Assembly (NCBI GenBank): GCA_037951105.1
Contig: JBAMJV010007454.1
Coordinates: forward strand, 1-64,000
DNA from: Echinarachnius parma
Taxonomy: Eukaryota > Echinodermata > Echinoidea > Clypeasteroida > Echinarachniidae
Reading direction: 5' to 3'
DNA: 64,000 bases
Below are positions 44,226 through 53,989 of the stretch, in pieces (the first letter of the stretch is position 1; every line of letters starts with the position of its first letter). The notes under the pieces were generated by a model. The model did no database searches, was not told the origin of the DNA, and saw only the letters and a program-made list of their open reading frames with translations. The translations under genes were made by a program, and so were the position numbers.

Positions 44226-46313
44226 ATGGCATTCGATATTGGGACATTTGTGACGTTTCCCAGGGTGGAAGACCTGCTTTTGTGCAGGAAGGTAGATTTG
44301 CTGGAGGTAGTAAGTCATTATGAGGTTGAGGGGGTGCATAGCGGCATGAGGAAAATGGAAATTCTGAATCGTACAGTAGAGTACTTGGTAGAGGAGGAGA
44401 TTTTGCCTGCCCAGGCGTTGCGTAGCATTTCTGCTAGGGTCAATTTCACTCAAGAAAGTGAGAGTGTGGAGGTAAAGTTGAAGGAGTTGGAGGTTGAAAA
44501 GGCAAAACTAGATTTGGAACGTGAAAAGGTTTCTCTTGCGAGGTCTAAGAGTGAATGGGAGAGAGAGCATGAGCAGTCTCGTCAAAAAGCAGCCTATTTT
44601 GATGTTACAAAGCATGTTCGTATGGTTCCTGTATTCGAGGAGGATGATGTTGATAGGTATTTCCGTCATTTCGAGCAGGTGGCCGAGAGCATGGAATGGC
44701 CGGTGTCAAAATGGCCGCATTTGCTGCAGTCGCAGTTGAAAGGTAAAGCGCGTGATGCCTATGCTGCGCTCTCGTTGGAGGAGGCTGGCGAGTATGTATC
44801 GGTGAAGCAAGCAGTACTTTGTGCGTATGAGCTCGTGCCGGAAGCCTACCGTCAAAGGTTTCGGAATGTGAGAAAAGAGGATTCTCAAACTTATCGGGAG
44901 TATGCAAATGTCAAGTCTGGTCTGTTTGATAGGTGGTCACAATCGGTTGGCGTTCATGACTTTGATGCATTGCGTGAGCTTGTGCTGCTCGAGGAATTCA
45001 AGCGAACGTTGCCAGCTGAAGTGCGCATGCATCTCGAGGAACACCAGGTGACACGGTTGTCACAGGCTGCAACGATGGCTGATGATTTTGTCCTCACTCA
45101 TAGGGTCATGGATAGGTCTGTACCACAAGGTGATCGATATCGACGTCAGATGGGTGGTAGTAGGGATGAAACAGATGGTGTAAGATTGGGTGAGTCTAAC
45201 AGTGAAGAGAGTCCTAAACAGTCACGTAGGTCATGGAAAATGTTGACTTGTTTTCATTGTGGTGTACAAGGTCACATACAGACTAATTGTCCAGATTTAC
45301 AGGGAAATAACACAGACAGAAAGAACACACACACAAACACAGATGAAAAGAACACACACACAAAGACGTTTCCTAATGGTCTAGTTAGGAGTGTTGGTGT
45401 TACACAGGTGAAGGTGCATGGTGAAAGTGTAGTCTTGTCTGCTGAACCTGTTGAACTTCAAAATCAGTATGGGCCTTTCATTTCAACAGGGTATGTGTGT
45501 TTGTTGGAGAGTGATGAGGCTCGCAAGGTCAAGGCGTTCAGGGACACTGGAGCTTCCCAGTCGTTGATTGTTGCAGATGTGTTGCCTTTCAGTGATGCTT
45601 CAGCCACTGGCTCTAGTGCGATTCTTCAGGGCATTGGCGGCAACATTTTGAGTGTGCCATTGCACAGCGTGGATGTGGGTTTGAACATCATTTCTGGGCC
45701 TGTTACTCTTGGGGTAGTGGAGAAACTGCCCATTCCAGGCGTGTCATTGATTGTCGGGAATGACATCGCTGGAGATCAGGTGATGGTTGGTTCAGGTGGT
45801 CTTGGAGATCCCGGTGCTGATATGGAGGGAAGTCTTCGCTATGCTAGAGGGATGAAGGTTGGGGCGACGGTGTTGAACAGCAACCATGATGACGTCGGGC
45901 AGCTGATGACAACCCAGGACGAGATGGTGTCTTCGGGTGTCGCAGACCGGTCCTCTGATGGCGAGCAGGCTAGACTGCATGATAGGCGGCGACGTGGGAA
46001 TCGGCGACGTGAGTATCATCGCATGCAGGAGACCTCTCTGCCCAGGGACTGTGCTGAAGCAGATGATCTGGAGGTACCTGGTGAGGTGTCTGATGGCAGG
46101 CATGTTCAGCCTGTCTTCCAGGAAAAGAGGGCCCTTGCTGGTGAGGCGGCGCACTCCGCTGTTGGCGAAGATCACGGTACGAAGGAGACTCCTCTCGATG
46201 GGTGGTGGGGGGATGTCCCTCCCCTTACCGCTGTTCGGCGACCAGGGTTTGGAACTGGAGCGATACGGCGTGCTAGACGTCGGCCGCGAAAGAAGCGCGG
46301 AGGTCGACGATGA
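44226..46313 (+). CDS. gag-pro: retrotransposon Gag-aspartic protease polyprotein, 695 aa
   Basis: Gag assembles the particle that packages element RNA; the protease would cut it. Residues 80-122 form a charged coiled coil. Residues 133-293 are a helical capsid domain of the SCAN-like Gag type, with the conserved MEWPVSKWPHLLQSQLKGKA run and EEFKRTLP later. A single CCHC zinc knuckle follows: C342, C345, H350, C355. The retropepsin active site is D440-T-G-A-S444, with the flap-side GIGG motif and the LIVGND motif ending at D513. After about residue 520 the sequence is low in recognisable motifs and ends in an Arg/Lys-rich tail (681-695). The ATG at 44226 has G at +4 and follows a 339 bp leader. 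The frame stops at TGA 46311-46313 with no pol after it. The C-terminal tail may be the junction of an internal deletion of pol. It is transposon, not host, coding sequence. Confidence 0.92.
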   Translation: MAFDIGTFVTFPRVEDLLLCRKVDLLEVVSHYEVEGVHSGMRKMEILNRTVEYLVEEEILPAQALRSISARVNFTQESESVEVKLKELEVEKAKLDLEREKVSLARSKSEWEREHEQSRQKAAYFDVTKHVRMVPVFEEDDVDRYFRHFEQVAESMEWPVSKWPHLLQSQLKGKARDAYAALSLEEAGEYVSVKQAVLCAYELVPEAYRQRFRNVRKEDSQTYREYANVKSGLFDRWSQSVGVHDFDALRELVLLEEFKRTLPAEVRMHLEEHQVTRLSQAATMADDFVLTHRVMDRSVPQGDRYRRQMGGSRDETDGVRLGESNSEESPKQSRRSWKMLTCFHCGVQGHIQTNCPDLQGNNTDRKNTHTNTDEKNTHTKTFPNGLVRSVGVTQVKVHGESVVLSAEPVELQNQYGPFISTGYVCLLESDEARKVKAFRDTGASQSLIVADVLPFSDASATGSSAILQGIGGNILSVPLHSVDVGLNIISGPVTLGVVEKLPIPGVSLIVGNDIAGDQVMVGSGGLGDPGADMEGSLRYARGMKVGATVLNSNHDDVGQLMTTQDEMVSSGVADRSSDGEQARLHDRRRRGNRRREYHRMQETSLPRDCAEADDLEVPGEVSDGRHVQPVFQEKRALAGEAAHSAVGEDHGTKETPLDGWWGDVPPLTAVRRPGFGTGAIRRARRRPRKKRGGRR

Positions 46314-47045
46314 CAGAACTTTTGGGGAAAGGACCACGTACATGTAGCGGCCTCTGCTCACCTTTGATTGTGACTAAAAGTAAAATGGACTCATGTGTTT
46401 TGGAAACATTTGGACGCTGAAATAACAACATGGACAAACTTTGAAATTTTTAGTAACTCAAATAGACATTTAATTCACATCAAATCGCAGTGAATATGGA
46501 ACTGAGCTTGCATTGGACTGTTAACATTGTTGTTTAAAAAGGAGAAGAACGTGCTCTTGAAATTTTAGTTAAGAAAGTAAACCAAAATTGATAATTAACA
46601 AGAATACATGATGATGTGTTTAATTGTTGACATTGAGAGTAAATTTGTTACACATTTTGTAAAAAAAAAGCATGTATTCTGCATTTATTTCATACACAGT
46701 TTACCGCTATTGTATATGTTTTTCCTACAGGTGTTCCTTGTTGGACCTAGTGACGGTACATTATGTATGTTGTTTTTGATATACTATGATCTCTGTTGTG
46801 TGTCAATCATACGTTTAATACTCAAAACATTCTTGGCATGATTGATTACTCAGTGAAAAATGCAAAGTTTTAGAAAGCTTTGGAAAAGAAATGCATTTTT
46901 ATTATGATATTAAGTTTAGATACATGTATGTGAAACAAAAACAAACCAGAAAAAGAGAGATACATACGGTAAGAGTCAAGAGAAACTTTGTGTTGTAAGA
47001 AATATAGTTTTGACATTGATATGAATAATGTAGTTATGTCAGTGT

Positions 47046-47205
47046 TTGGAATCCCTAACGCGCTAGCATTAACGTTAGTGTTTCCTAACGCGTTTTCTAA
47101 CGTGTTTACGTTAGCCTTAGAAATTTTTGGAATGCGTTTAACGAAAAAATGAAAACGTTAGTGTTTTCTAACGCGTTTGCGTTAGCGTTGGGAATTTTTG
47201 GCATG
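47046..47205 (+). repeat. TAACGCGTT/AACGTTAG palindromic repeat inside the LTR element
   Basis: Two related units of about 90-110 bp carry CTAACGCG, AACGTTAGTGTTT, TTTACGTTAGC and AATTTTTGG.ATG(C/T)GTT. Multiple self-complementary AACGTTAG and TAACGCGTTA cores would let the RNA fold. Function unknown; a packaging or dimerisation role is only a guess. Confidence 0.7.
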
Positions 47206-47610
47206 TGTTAAAAAAAAAAAAGAAAGAAAAAAAGTAGGCTTTCGAAGAAGTGATTTAATTGGAAAGTTTTTAAATTGTTATGAAAGGATGCTTGTGACAT
47301 AATGGCTCATGTGATACATGGTAAAGATAATATTTGGTATTGGTACAGGATTACAACTACTGTACATGTTTAGAATCTTGATATTTGTTTAGAATTAGAA
47401 ATGAGCAAAATGTGACCCATCGCATGCTTGGGCAAAGCCAGTAGGCTATTGTATAAATTTGTTTGTGATGAAAGTTTGAAAGTTTACGATATAGTTATTG
47501 ACAATGTGAAAATCATAGGGCTTAGTTTATATACATTCAGTTTCGTGTTTGTTTTATAATGCCAGGAGCAGGTTGAGGTCATTTATTTCTATTGTATAAA
47601 TGCCCTCTTT

Positions 47611-47621
47611 AAGGAGGGAAG
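47611..47621 (+). promoter_or_regulatory. polypurine tract
   Basis: AAGGAGGGAAG lies immediately 5' of the right LTR, the expected place and composition for the plus-strand primer of reverse transcription. Confidence 0.8.
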
Positions 47622-47808
47622 TGTGACGGCGACCCATAGCCGCTTTGATGTAATTAAGCGTGCCATAGGCACGCGACGTTGATTTTTTAACATGGTTTCA
47701 TTGAAAGCAACTTCTCGGCAGTTTTGTGTATTCTTTTTGTGTATCTTTTGAGAGGAACTCGGGAGAGTTTGGTGGTTATGAAGTTCCAATCATCATCAAC
47801 TCATAACA
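47622..47808 (+). repeat. 3' LTR
   Basis: 187 bp, base for base the same as the 5' copy on visual comparison, followed by ATGA. Confidence 0.9.
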
Positions 47809-47900
47809 ATGAGTCGAGCCATGTGCCTGTGAAACACATGTTGATAAACATCAAACAAAGTCTTAATTCTCTTTGAGTTAAAAGATGACAAGCGAACTTA

Positions 47901-48710
47901 TGTTGCTTTCAAGCTGAGGGTTTTTTCATCGGATGCGTCCGGACGCATCCGATGAAACGGCCAGCATGAATGCTACAGAGGTGAAAAAGCCGATAGAATA
48001 GGCGATGAAATGAAGAGAAATAGGCGATTAAATTCTCCTACTTTAGAGTAGGAGAAATTCTCTTTCTATCGGTGTCACTCCGATGAAACGGTCAGCTTGA
48101 AATGGTTCGGGTGAAAAATACCGATGAAAATGGTCAAAGGTCGTTCTTGTTCCGGCTAAAGGCTGTAACGCGTGCTTTTTTCGGAACACGGCATGCGATA
48201 ATATTATGCTGCGCCATAGCTAGCTCGTGTAAAGTGAACCTCGAGTATCGTGCACGTGTTTTCTGTTGACGTTTTGTTTACGTATAAATTGATTCGTTTT
48301 ATTTATTTATTTATTATTTATTAACGTTTTATTTCAACAGGGTTGCCCTTTCAGTTAAACAACTGATCTACCAAGGGGCCCCGTTTTACTTGTATGTTGC
48401 ATGAATATAAAGGTGAACATCGTTATAATAATATAAATTTTATTATAAAGCATATATTTATAAAACCAAATGATGAACAGAACAATATTTAAAACGGATC
48501 ACTAACAAATGTATTGAAAGTATAGGCTAGTGGCTTTTTTTTAATCAACAATTCTTCACTTCCGGCCGGTGAATGCAAAAGGCGATTAAATTCCCCTGCA
48601 CTATGAACGCTACAGAGGGGAAGTGGCGAGTTCCCCGTTGTTTACATAAGAAATTCCATCGGTCTTTTTCATCGGTATTTTCATCGGTAATGTAAGCTTG
48701 AAAATGGTAT
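47901..48710 (+). repeat. left arm of foldback element
   Basis: Contains a 34 bp perfect palindrome (47925-47958 region) centred on GGATGCGTCCGGACGCATCC, the palindrome CTCCTACTTTAGAGTAGGAG (near 48032), and many CATCGG/CCGATG copies near both edges. (TTTA)n lies near 48300. No protein-coding frame. Confidence 0.9.
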
Positions 48711-49417
48711 TAGATTGACTTTCAGCGAGTGCTTTCGATCTAGACTTGAGAGGAGCGTACCGATCATGGATTAAAAGGTCATCAACTCTTCAGAGAGAAC
48801 TTTTGATCTATTCTCTATATTTTGTCTTTCACCAAATTCGTTTACATTGTAATTAAAATATTCTATGCAAAACTTATACTGCAACATGAATATTGTTCTA
48901 GTCAGACAGCTGTTTGGAAAATTATAGCAAAATTTGCTTATTTAATAAGACACTTTGTGTTGGCTTCTCCCACTGCACCATTTCTCCTTCCGTTTCCTAT
49001 CCGACCAAAATGTGGCAAAACGGTCAGTATCTAGCAAATTTTGAGGTTCCGCGAGATTTTGCTTCATGCGATATGGAGCCAAATATAAGAATTAGAATAT
49101 AAGAACATAAATATAATTCTTTGTTGTGATAGGGCGGGCCACCAGTTTCAGCTTTCGGGCCAATAGAATTTGAAAGATCTTGTTTGTACTTTTTTTTGTA
49201 CCCGACCGCCTGGATCTACAAAACAAAAAAGTTAATTTCTAGCGTAGATTTGCAATTTAGGGATATTATATTACCAGATGACATGTACATCAGAACTATA
49301 CAAATGGTTCGCTACCCGATCAAAAGAAATGAATTAAAGGATGCATTATTCATCACATCCACACCCACTCCTTCTGTTTAAGTGAATAATTTAGAACTCT
49401 ATACAAGTCAGAAACTT

Positions 49418-49945
49418 TTAAAGGGATCTACATGTAGTAACTGTGCTGGCATGTGCAGAAAGTAATGAATGGTTGGTATATTGTGTTGTTCGTGATCTGA
49501 TATGTTCTTTTGAGAATTGTGTGAAACTTTCACGTTGAATGGTTGTTTTATGGCCAAGTAATGAGCGAAAATGCAAATGGATATTTTATTTGCTAACTCA
49601 TTGCATTGACTTTGTACACAGTTATGACTATCCAGTGGATAGTTAACAATCCGAACACTTCAATCGTAAATATCTTTCTAATGAAAGGGAAAATAAAAAA
49701 TAAAAAACCACTAGATTTCTAATGAAGTTTTGTGGATTTGGACATTGTTACAAGGATGCCTGTGGCTGGAATGCTCCCCAGGGAGTGGAAAACGTGCACT
49801 TTCTGTGAGCTGGATTGATTGCAGAATGTATCCGATGACCGGGGTAATAATATAATTGTAAAGCACTTACAGATGATTATCAATTGTGATAGGCGCTATA
49901 TAAATCGAGGATATTATTATTTTATTATTTACTGGATCCCTTTAA
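49418..49945 (-). mobile_element. family A MITE carrying a nested SINE-like insert
   Basis: TTAAAGGGATCTACATGTAG at the left, GGTTGGTATATTGTG, CCAAGTAATGAGCGAAAATG, GACTATCCAGTGGATAGTTA, TTTGTGGATTTGGACATTGT in order, then the insert, then ACTGGATCCCTTTAA. Confidence 0.7.
49752..49930 (+). mobile_element. SINE-like retroposon, 179 bp
   Basis: GCCTGTGGCTGGAATGCTCC, CCAGGGAG, GTATCCGATGACCGGGGTAA, then TGTAAAGCACTTACAGATGA, GGCGCTATATAAAT and an ATT-rich tail. It interrupts the right end of a family A MITE. Its body matches the duplicated units at 19882 and its tail resembles the LINE tail at 36205. I could not identify tRNA A and B boxes. Confidence 0.65.
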
Positions 49946-50258
49946 CAGCAAATAGGTGGGTGGCTGAACTGCAAAAAAAAAATGTAAATAAATCATCAGT
50001 TGTCAGTCATTAATACAAAATGAACATTTCACATGTCCCTATTTTCAAACAAACAAACAACCAATCTATAAAAATTATCTAAAAAGGTAAGGCCTAAGCT
50101 CGGAACAGCTGATAGATGTCATTAAAATAATAGACAATTAATTGTTGCTTCATTTATACATCATATAGTACTCCTCTTTGCTATATAGCTTTTCGGTGCA
50201 GGGACAATTAATGCCCGTAAGTGATTTGTAATCAGGCCGGGCGGTACATCAAAAGGTT

Positions 50259-50367
50259 CTTAACCCATTCAGGACTTATCCTGAAAATACTCTAGGAATG
50301 GGGGGCTTAATTATAAATGCAAAATGCATGTAATACCGAAAATCAAATAGCATTTAAAGGGTAAACC
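50259..50367. repeat. family C mini-MITE, diverged
   Basis: TTAACCCATTCAGGACTTAT, CCTGAAAATACTCTAGGAAT at the left; right end eroded near GGGTAAACCCATTCG. Confidence 0.5.
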
Positions 50368-50507
50368 CATTCGCCTACATGCAACTGGTATTCCTTTATA
50401 GTTATGGGAATATTATAATCTAGGAGAGAATACATTGATCGATTGACAAGACTATTTCATTTTGGTATCACATGCACTTTCCATATATCCCCCTGCTTAA
50501 TATTTTC

Positions 50508-50643
50508 AGTACCAGTTTCATAAAATAATTATTTCAATACAATTGTTGTAAATAGTATGGCAACAGCAAATCAGCATCAAGCGCTTAAAGCTGTTGCCAT
50601 GGTAGTTACAATAATTGGAAAAGTTTGTTTATGAAACAGGGCC
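50508..50643. mobile_element. 136 bp hairpin element
   Basis: CCAGTTTCATAAAATAATTA, ATTGTTGTAA..TATGGCAACAGC at the left is mirrored by GCTGTTGCCATGGTAGTTAC, AATAATTG..TTTATGAAACAGGG at the right. Confidence 0.6.
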
Positions 50644-50712
50644 TTATTTGAATGGGTTAATACACGGACTCAACAGTGAGCTGCTATACAACATCATTGA
50701 TGTTACAAACGG

Positions 50713-50804
50713 TTAACCCATTGAGGACTGGTCTCGAAAATGCTCGGGTTGGGAGCTAAGGAGAACAATATAGCGAGATCACTAATCAGTCCTGAATGGG
50801 ATAA
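50713..50804. repeat. family C mini-MITE
   Basis: TTAACCCATTGAGGACTGGT, CTCGAAAATGCTCGGGT at the left, CAGTCCTGAATGGGATAA at the right. Confidence 0.65.
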
Positions 50805-50889
50805 TGTTCAAAGAAAAAAATTGAAGTAAACACACCACGCAAAAAATACAATGACAATGCAGATAGCAAATTATTAATGGTTCTGTACA

Positions 50890-50952
50890 AGAAAAGGCAA
50901 ACCCAATAGAGTTAATACAGGACCCACTTAGGTTCCCGTAGGCAATAGGTTA
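50890..50952. repeat. family B mini-MITE, right part
   Basis: AAGGCAAACCCAATAGAGTT, AATACAGGACCCACTTAGGT and CCCGTAGGCAATAGGTTA. Confidence 0.55.
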
Positions 50953-51529
50953 CACACTGTAATATCCTGCTAATTGTAAAACCAAAAATAGAAAAGGGAA
51001 AACAACTGTGCGGATTTGAGCAAAACATCCTGAAACTTCTAAGTCCTGTTATTGTGTTCTAATCGGAGACATCTCCAGCCTGGTCTTTAATAGAGAATTG
51101 TGCTGCTATTTTGAAAAACACTTAATGGAATGTTGGCGTAGATCTAACAAAAAATACAATTAAATGTGTTGATACTGAGCATCCTATTTTTATGAGAGAT
51201 AATTGATTTTGTAATTAATTCTTGTACATTGTGTGTCTATTATTTAAAAAAATATGAAGTCTGCTTTATATGGTTATGGTATGATGATCAATGTTTGTTT
51301 CGTTACCTTAGTATCACCAATTTGTATAATTCTGGAAATACATAAATGAATTGAAGAAAACAAAACCAATAAACTTACCTATGGCCTTCAATTTACAAAC
51401 TAGAGTACATCATATTAAGATAAGTCTTTATTTTTCCCAATATAATTTTTCTTTTGCTTTAGTTTAGTTTTTAAAAATTGCTTTCCACATCATTCTTTAC
51501 ACCTTACTTTATGATCAACTTATATAGTT

Positions 51530-51608
51530 TGGACTGTTCCCTTTGAGATTATGAAATCCCCATAGACTTTATACATAGCCTATCCGGTTCCCGTAAGCAA
51601 GGGGTTAA
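51530..51608. repeat. family B mini-MITE, GAAATC subtype
   Basis: CTGTTCCCTTTGAGATTATG, AAATCCCCATAGACTTTATA, CGGTTCCCGTAAGCAAGGGG and TTAA. It ends 36 bp from the right arm of the foldback element. Confidence 0.65.
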
Positions 51609-51644
51609 TAAATTGTTTTCATCACCCTTTTTACTATCCCATTT

Positions 51645-52471
51645 ATACCATTTTCAAGCTTACATTACCGATGAAAATACCGATGAAAAAGACTGATGGA
51701 ATTTCTTATGTAAACAACGGGGAACTCGCAACTTCCCCTCTGTCGCGTTCATAATGCAGGGGAATTTAATCGCCTTTTGCATTCACCGGCCGGAAGTGAA
51801 GAATTGTTGATAAAAAAAGCCACTAGCCTATACTTTCAATAAAATTTGTTAGTGATCCATTTTAAATATTGTTCTGTTCGTCATTTGGTTTTATAAATAT
51901 ATGCTTTATAATAAATATATTATTATAACGATGTTCATGAATTGAATTTTTTTTAAACCTTTATATTCATGCAACATACAAGTAAAACGGGGCCCCTTGG
52001 TAGATCAGTTGTTTAACTGAAAGGGCAACCCTGTTGAAATAAAACGTTAATAAATAATAAATAAATAAATAAAACAAATCAATTTATACGTAAACAAAAC
52101 GTCAACAAAAAACACGTGCACAATACTCGAGGTTCACTTTACACGAGCTAGCTATGGCGCAGCATAATATTATCGCATGCCGTGTTCCGAAAAAAGCGCG
52201 CGTTACACTGCTTTAGCCGGAACAAGAACGACCTTTGACCATTTTCATCAGTATTTTTCACCCAAACCATTTCAAGCTGACCGTTTCATCGGAGTGACAC
52301 CGATAGAAAGAGAATTTCTCCTACTCTAAAGTAGGAGAATTTAATCGCCTATTTCTCTTCTTTTCATCGCCTATTCTATCGGCTTTTTCACCTCTGTAGC
52401 ATTCATGCTGGCCGTTTCATCGGATGCGTCCGGACGCATCCGATGAAAAAACCCTCAGCTTGAAAGCAACA
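51645..52471 (-). repeat. right arm of foldback element
   Basis: Reverse complement of 47901-48710 with scattered substitutions and small indels. The same two palindromes are preserved (near 52332 and 52432). Confidence 0.9.
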
Positions 52472-52985
52472 TTAGATGCGGCAAAAAAGCAACATCTCTG
52501 AATAATGAGGCAGAATAAACTGGGTCAGGTACGCACGCGTAACTGGACCTAATCTCTCGGGTTGCAAAATAATGGAACAGCCCAACGCTTCTGCTACGAC
52601 AAGAGAAGTAGTGTACCATAAATCAAGTAAATTTATTCTCTGCGGAGGCAAAAAGAGAATTTAACTGATACACTGCCGATGGTGCAAGTTAGCACCATGC
52701 AATACTCATCGTTTCTATAATGTATCACACTTGGTTTGCTGATGGTTATATAAAAAGATTGGAATAATAATTTTGGGACACAGATGGAGGTCACTGGTCA
52801 GAGACTGGACAAAAGGGTGCTGGAATAATAAATTGGTTGTTAAGCGGGTGGTCAACAGAAAGCCATCTGCCCGTTTGAAGTTGTGAAAAGGGACACCAAC
52901 AATGGAATAGTGACCAAAGCATGAACTTCATCCGTAAATTATATCATTCAATTATCATATATATTTGGAAATACTCCTGAATCGT
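52472..52985. other. no gene recognised
   Basis: Unique-looking sequence; no repeat or credible frame. Confidence 0.4.
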
Positions 52986-53325
52986 TTATACAGTATCAAA
53001 CAAATGTAAAAACCAATCAGGGAATTTAATTGTCAAAATCCAGAAAACAGGTTTCGGTCTTTGAATTTCGTTTAAAATATATTTACGATTGAAGTGTTCA
53101 GATTTTAATTATCCACTGGAAAGTTATAACTGTGTACAAAGTCAGGGCAATGAGTTAGAGAATATCACTTCGCATTTTCTCTCATTACTCGGCCATATAC
53201 CATCAATTTAATGTGAAATGTTCACACATTACTCAGTGGACATATCCGCTCATAAAAATACAAATTTTACAAACCATTCATCACTATAAAGCACATGTCA
53301 ATAAAGTTTCTAGATATCTATAATA
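52986..53325 (+). mobile_element. family A MITE, decayed
   Basis: TTTACGATTGAAGTGTTCAG, TATCCACTGGAAAGTTATAA, TGTACAAAGTCAGGGCAATG and ACTCAGTGGACATATCCGCT follow the order of the 8489 copy. It ends AAGTTTCTAGATATCTAT instead of the intact terminus. Confidence 0.6.
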
Positions 53326-53690
53326 CATATATTGTATGTTATCTAAAAAAGAAATATAACAGATTATGGAGAAGGATTGATAAAGAATGGAAACAAGGTT
53401 ATTGATTGACCCATATACTGTGCCATCAAAATTATTTGTAAATATTGACAAAATTATGACAAAGAAATATAAGCTATAATGAATTATGTAAAGCATACCC
53501 AGGTCCACAATTGCACATGTATACATTGTATATCTCACACATTTTATTCATGAGAAATGGCTTGAAACAAATATGAATGGTTGCAATAAAATACTGATTA
53601 AATAAATGACTCTAGTTATGGATTTTCCAAAAGATATGTCAATATGTATGGATCCATACAATGTGTGAGTAATACTCGAGGCTTGACATT

Positions 53691-53850
53691 AGCAGTGGCC
53701 CAGTAAGGAAAGAAAAATTTGAAAAACCAAAACCTGTCACACGCTTCTATTGTTGATACAAATACAACAAGGTATGAGGGAACTGCTAGAATTCCAATTG
53801 GATTTTGAAGATTTGGACAATGTGTTACTACTTGACAAGATCCCTTTAAA
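53691..53850 (-). mobile_element. family A MITE, half copy
   Basis: CTATTGTTGATACAAATACA, GAATTCCAATTGGATTTTGA, AGATTTGGACAATGTGTTAC and AAGATCCCTTTAA; an ACTTGAC insertion breaks the terminal repeat. Confidence 0.6.
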
Positions 53851-53989
53851 GTAAATGTATGCAAAATACTGCTGAAACTGCTTATCTACTATACTAATGC
53901 CTGTGTAATAAAATGAGAGTCAATAGAGGGTCTAAATTTTTTTTTATCCTAGCAGGATCTTCTTCAGATGCTAAACAAAAATAAAGAAA

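Larger units (their letters stand above)
46314..47621 (+). other. long 3' non-coding region of the LTR element
   Basis: About 1.3 kb between the stop codon and the right LTR, A+T-rich and stop-dense in all frames. The place where pol would sit holds none of its motifs. It contains the TAACGCG repeat and ends in the purine tract. Confidence 0.7.
43700..47808 (+). mobile_element. LTR retrotransposon with gag-protease only (4,109 bp)
   Basis: Two 187 bp direct repeats, identical as far as I can read by eye, bound the element; each starts TGTGACGG and ends ATAACA (TG...CA). The flanks carry ATGA on both sides (43696-43699 and 47809-47812), extendable to AATGA if the last LTR base is counted as target, so a 4-5 bp target duplication. 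A TGG-type primer site follows the left LTR and a purine tract precedes the right LTR. The only intact frame is a 695-codon gag-protease. There is no reverse transcriptase, RNase H or integrase, and no frame above 77 codons between that frame and the right LTR. Matching LTRs and an unbroken frame suggest recent insertion. Gag type points to Ty3/gypsy (Gmr1-like) relatives; mobility would require polymerase from another element. Confidence 0.9.
47901..52471. mobile_element. 4.57 kb foldback element with about 0.8 kb inverted arms
   Basis: The outer ends are TGTTGCTTTCAAGCTGAGGG and its inverse CCCTCAGCTTGAAAGCAACA, each flanked by TTA (47898-47900 and 52472-52474), which would suit a 3 bp PIF/Harbinger-type duplication. 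The arms (810 and 827 bp) enclose 2.9 kb with no transposase. The middle holds other MITEs (49418, 50259, 50508, 50713, 50890, 51530), so it is old. Each arm also has TTTCAAGCT at one edge and AGCTTGAAA at the other, so two separate insertions of a 0.8 kb element in opposite orientation is a real alternative. Confidence 0.75.

Noticed and set aside
43854-44453. 199-codon minus-strand frame
   Set aside because: Overlaps the LTR leader and start of gag in antisense; no domain. A shadow of a G-rich, stop-poor gag region.
45792-46361. 189-codon minus-strand frame
   Set aside because: Antisense to the gag-pro C-terminus, no recognisable motif.
46314-47621. Possible reverse transcriptase or integrase downstream of gag-pro
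   Set aside because: No frame above 77 codons and none of the catalytic motifs (YxDD, HHCC, DDE spacing) are visible in any frame.
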